Source: Treponema putidum
Lineage (GTDB): Bacteria; Spirochaetota; Spirochaetia; Treponematales; Treponemataceae
Reading direction: 5' to 3'
Length of the DNA: 64,000 nucleotides
NCBI RefSeq assembly: GCF_000755145.1
Contig: NZ_CP009228.1
Coordinates: 741,827 to 805,826 of the forward strand
A program made the translations under genes and the position numbers. Within the stretch, counting starts at the first letter, position 1. Each line of letters begins with the position of its first letter. The notes beneath the pieces were generated by a model. The model saw nothing but the letters and a program-made list of their open reading frames with translations, had not been told where the DNA came from and made no database searches. Of this stretch, positions 61,874 through 64,000 are shown in pieces.

Positions 61874-63115
61874 ATGACTTTATTTATAAGCGACAGTATT
61901 TTTTCTTCTACCGAAAAAAAAGGAGAAGACTTTGATAAGGCTTTTGCCGGTTATATAGTTGTAGAAGACGGTCTCATTCAAAAGGTATGTAAGGGAGAAG
62001 CTCCCGAAAGTTTAAAAAACCAAGCCGACAAAATAATAGATGTACGGGGAAAAACTATTACGGCAGGACTTGTAGATGCTCACACCCACTTAGTGCACGG
62101 CGGCTCCCGCGAACACGAACTTGCAATGAAACTTGCAGGAAAGACTTATCTTGAAATTCACGCAAGCGGGGGCGGTATATTCAGCACCGTAAGGGCAACC
62201 AGAGCAGCATCAAAAGAAGAGTTGACTCAAAAAGCATGGAAAAGCCTTGACCGTATGCTTATTCACGGCACAACCACAGCCGAATCAAAGAGCGGCTACG
62301 GACTCGACATGGAAACCGAAATTAAATGTCTTGAGATAAATTCTTATCTGGATAAAAATCATCCTATCGATATTGTTTCGACCTATATGGGAGCCCATGC
62401 AACCCCGCCCGAATTTAAGGACAACAAAGAGGGCTATATCAAGTTTATGACAGAAGAGGTTATGCCCGAAGTTAAAAGACGCGGCTTAGCGGAATTCTCC
62501 GATGCCTTTTGTGAAGACAAAATTTTTTCGGTAGAAGAAACCGAAAGAATAATGAAGGCGGCAGCAGGCATGGGTTTCAAATTAAAGCTTCATGCTGATG
62601 AGATTATTCCCTTAAAGGGAGCCGAACTTGCAGCAAAGATGAAGGCGCATTCAGCCGAGCATTTGATGGCCATATCCGATGAGGGCATTACGGCTCTTGC
62701 AAAATCGGGAACGGTTGCCGTTCTTCTTCCTGCAACTTCTTTCTTTTTGATGTCACCCATTTATGCTCCCGCAAAAAAGATGATTGAAGAAGGCGTAAGG
62801 GTTGCCCTTGCAACCGATTATAATCCCGGAAGCAGCCCGACTGAAAACTTACAAATGTCTATGTGGGCAGCCTGTTACAAGATGAAACTTTTGCCTGCAC
62901 AAATTTTACGGGGGGTTACCATCAATGCGGCTTATGCGATAGATCGTGAAAAAACGATAGGCAGTATAGAAGAGGGAAAACAAGCTGACCTTGTAATCTT
63001 TGATGCACCCAACATAGATTACCTTGTTTATCACTTCGGCCTAAATTCCGCCGAACAAGTCTGGAAAAAGGGAAGGCTTGTTGCCGAAAATAGCCGGATA
63101 GTTTACAATAACTAA
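61874..63115 (+). CDS. hutI: imidazolonepropionase
   Basis: The 413-residue protein is an amidohydrolase: 'GLVDAHTHLVHGGSREHE' (metal His pair), 'KLHADEI' and 'EHLMAIS', and 'ATDYNPGSSP' with the metal Asp. It opens the imidazolone ring to give formiminoglutamate in histidine degradation. The GGAGG ribosome site is close to the ATG. It is followed by fchA, which uses the formimino group. Confidence 0.93.
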   Translation: MTLFISDSIFSSTEKKGEDFDKAFAGYIVVEDGLIQKVCKGEAPESLKNQADKIIDVRGKTITAGLVDAHTHLVHGGSREHELAMKLAGKTYLEIHASGGGIFSTVRATRAASKEELTQKAWKSLDRMLIHGTTTAESKSGYGLDMETEIKCLEINSYLDKNHPIDIVSTYMGAHATPPEFKDNKEGYIKFMTEEVMPEVKRRGLAEFSDAFCEDKIFSVEETERIMKAAAGMGFKLKLHADEIIPLKGAELAAKMKAHSAEHLMAISDEGITALAKSGTVAVLLPATSFFLMSPIYAPAKKMIEEGVRVALATDYNPGSSPTENLQMSMWAACYKMKLLPAQILRGVTINAAYAIDREKTIGSIEEGKQADLVIFDAPNIDYLVYHFGLNSAEQVWKKGRLVAENSRIVYNN

Positions 63116-63169
63116 CTATGATGTTTAAATTGAACAAACAAAAACAACTTGAAAAATAGGAGATATTTT

Positions 63170-63811
63170 ATGGAATTAGTAAAGATGACGGTAAATGCTT
63201 TTGTTGACGAAACCGCCAGTGATTCACCTGCTCCCGGAGGAGGCTCCGTTTCTGCATTGGCAGGTTCTTTAGCCTCTGCGCTTGGGCAGATGGTTATACG
63301 CCTCACGACAGGGAAAAAAGCCTTCGCCTCTCTTGACGAAAAAACTCAAGAAGAATTTAAGGCTCAGCTTCCGAAATTAGAAAAGGCGCAAAAACGGCTG
63401 GTTGAAATCATTGACGAAGACACTCAGGCCTTTAATGCTTTTATGGAAGCCTTAAAGCTGCCCAAGGACACCGATGAGCAAAAGGCAAAGCGCAGCAAGG
63501 CTATGTCCGATGCTACTGTTGTAGCCATGCAGGTACCGCTTGAAACAGCTAAGACCTGTTTAGAGATACTACGCTTTTTACCCATTGTTGCCCTTCATGG
63601 AAACAAAAACGCCGCTTCGGATGCGGGCGTTGCCGCCCTTAATGCCCGATCCGGCTTGGAAGGAGCTATCTTAAATGTTAAGATAAATCTAGGCGGTATC
63701 GATGATGCGCCCCTCTGCGAAAAGACAAGAGCTGAATGTAATAAGATGCTTGAAGAAGGCGAAAAGCTAAAGACCGAAATTTTAAAAACAATCTATTCAA
63801 AGATTGAATAG
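63170..63811 (+). CDS. fchA: formiminotetrahydrofolate cyclodeaminase
   Basis: The 213-residue protein matches the cyclodeaminase family: 'SDSPAPGGGSVSALAGSLASALGQM' opening, 'TGKKAF', and helices with the 'NKNAASDAGVAALNARSGLEGA' block. ATG 63170 has GGAGA eight bases before it; earlier starts lack this. It releases ammonia from 5-formimino-THF to give 5,10-methenyl-THF, the step after formimino transfer in the hut pathway. The transferase itself is not in the window. Confidence 0.9.
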   Translation: MELVKMTVNAFVDETASDSPAPGGGSVSALAGSLASALGQMVIRLTTGKKAFASLDEKTQEEFKAQLPKLEKAQKRLVEIIDEDTQAFNAFMEALKLPKDTDEQKAKRSKAMSDATVVAMQVPLETAKTCLEILRFLPIVALHGNKNAASDAGVAALNARSGLEGAILNVKINLGGIDDAPLCEKTRAECNKMLEEGEKLKTEILKTIYSKIE

Positions 63812-63840
63812 GTTCGGCAAAACATAGCTTTAACCGGAAT

Positions 63841-63876
63841 AAAAAAGCTCTTTCCTTTTTGGTAAAGAGCTTTTTT
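63841..63876. terminator. bidirectional terminator after fchA
   Basis: Perfect 13-bp arms (63841-63853 and 63864-63876) with A and T runs on both ends. Confidence 0.88.
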
Positions 63877-63880
63877 TGTT

Positions 63881-64000
63881 TTAATTAGTTTGTGAAGATA
63901 TTTCGTCCAAGAATTCAAACAGTTTTTTTACGGCTTCCTCTTTTGTCGCCCACGAGGTACAAAAGCGCACTGCCGTTTGGTTTTCCGAAACCTTTGTCCA
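63881..64000 (-). CDS. threonine-aldolase-like PLP enzyme, C-terminal part
   Basis: Only the last 39 codons are in the window, on the minus strand, cut by the window edge. They read 'VSENQTAVRFCTSWATKEEAV' followed by 'KKLFEFLDEISSQTN'. The VRF-TSWAT-EE pattern is typical of the C-terminus of L-threonine aldolase/beta-eliminating lyases. The active-site lysine is outside, so the call is tentative. Confidence 0.6.
   Translation of the reverse strand, partial: WTKVSENQTAVRFCTSWATKEEAVKKLFEFLDEISSQTN

Noticed and set aside
2-64000. tRNA, rRNA or CRISPR features
   Set aside because: None seen on either strand by eye; a dedicated search could still find an isolated tRNA.

Overview
The window is a low-GC spirochaete chromosome segment, most probably an oral Treponema close to T. 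denticola. The reasons are the archaeal-type PheS and eukaryote-like IleS, the bactofilin/M23/PSP1 cluster, tryptophanase, the fliQ-fliR-flhB-flhA flagellar export genes, a Trep_Strep-type ECF transporter, hutI-fchA histidine degradation and many short lipoproteins. The species call is inference from gene content; no 16S rRNA or tRNA gene is visible.

Layout. 1-8.5 kb: end of a FlgN-like gene; a metal-export style operon (DUF1007 protein, NicO permease broken at an A8 tract, thioredoxin-fold lipoprotein) divergent from a DtxR-family repressor; PSP1/RicT, YaaR, bactofilin and LytM-peptidase genes; pheS. 8.5-24.5 kb: a GH13 glucosidase, lipoproteins, a five-gene ABC importer with DUF3798-like binding protein, an AAA/PD-(D/E)XK protein, NfnAB, a GAF-HD-GYP phosphodiesterase and zinc-ribbon proteins. 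24.4-28.5 kb: ileS and a glucosaminidase lipoprotein.

28.5-50.5 kb is the accessory region. It starts with a decayed second copy of a transporter locus: an ECF-S scrap, ABC exporter scraps fused to each other, and an intact tetR. A double AAA ATPase, a split PD-(D/E)XK nuclease gene, a broken WYL regulator and a Fic protein with a shifted 5' end follow. The intact transporter locus (ECF S-T-A, ABC exporter B, exporter A, tetR) occupies 37.2-50.4 kb but is interrupted between exporters B and A. The intervening DNA carries a MITE-like element, a Vsr / C5-methyltransferase / PLD-nuclease / Z1-ATPase restriction island, and a divergent pair made of a 52-residue membrane peptide and a membrane-tethered HTH protein around a consensus promoter with a palindrome in its spacer. 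Both tetR loci share one palindrome, a convincing candidate TetR operator.

50.6-64 kb: DUF488 and flavin-reductase genes, tnaA, the flagellar export operon (flhB shifted at a U7-UAA site), an Fe-ADH-like protein that seems to lack its metal ligands, a SpoU methyltransferase, an Rpn-family pseudogene containing hairpin-rich repeats, a lipoprotein, hutI, fchA and the end of a threonine-aldolase-like gene.

Two themes recur. Several genes (NicO, PD-(D/E)XK_4, Fic, flhB) are broken by one base inside A/T homopolymers, which means phase variation, slippage or assembly error. Palindromic repeats are dense, including a family of hairpins with TCCG/TCCA loops.
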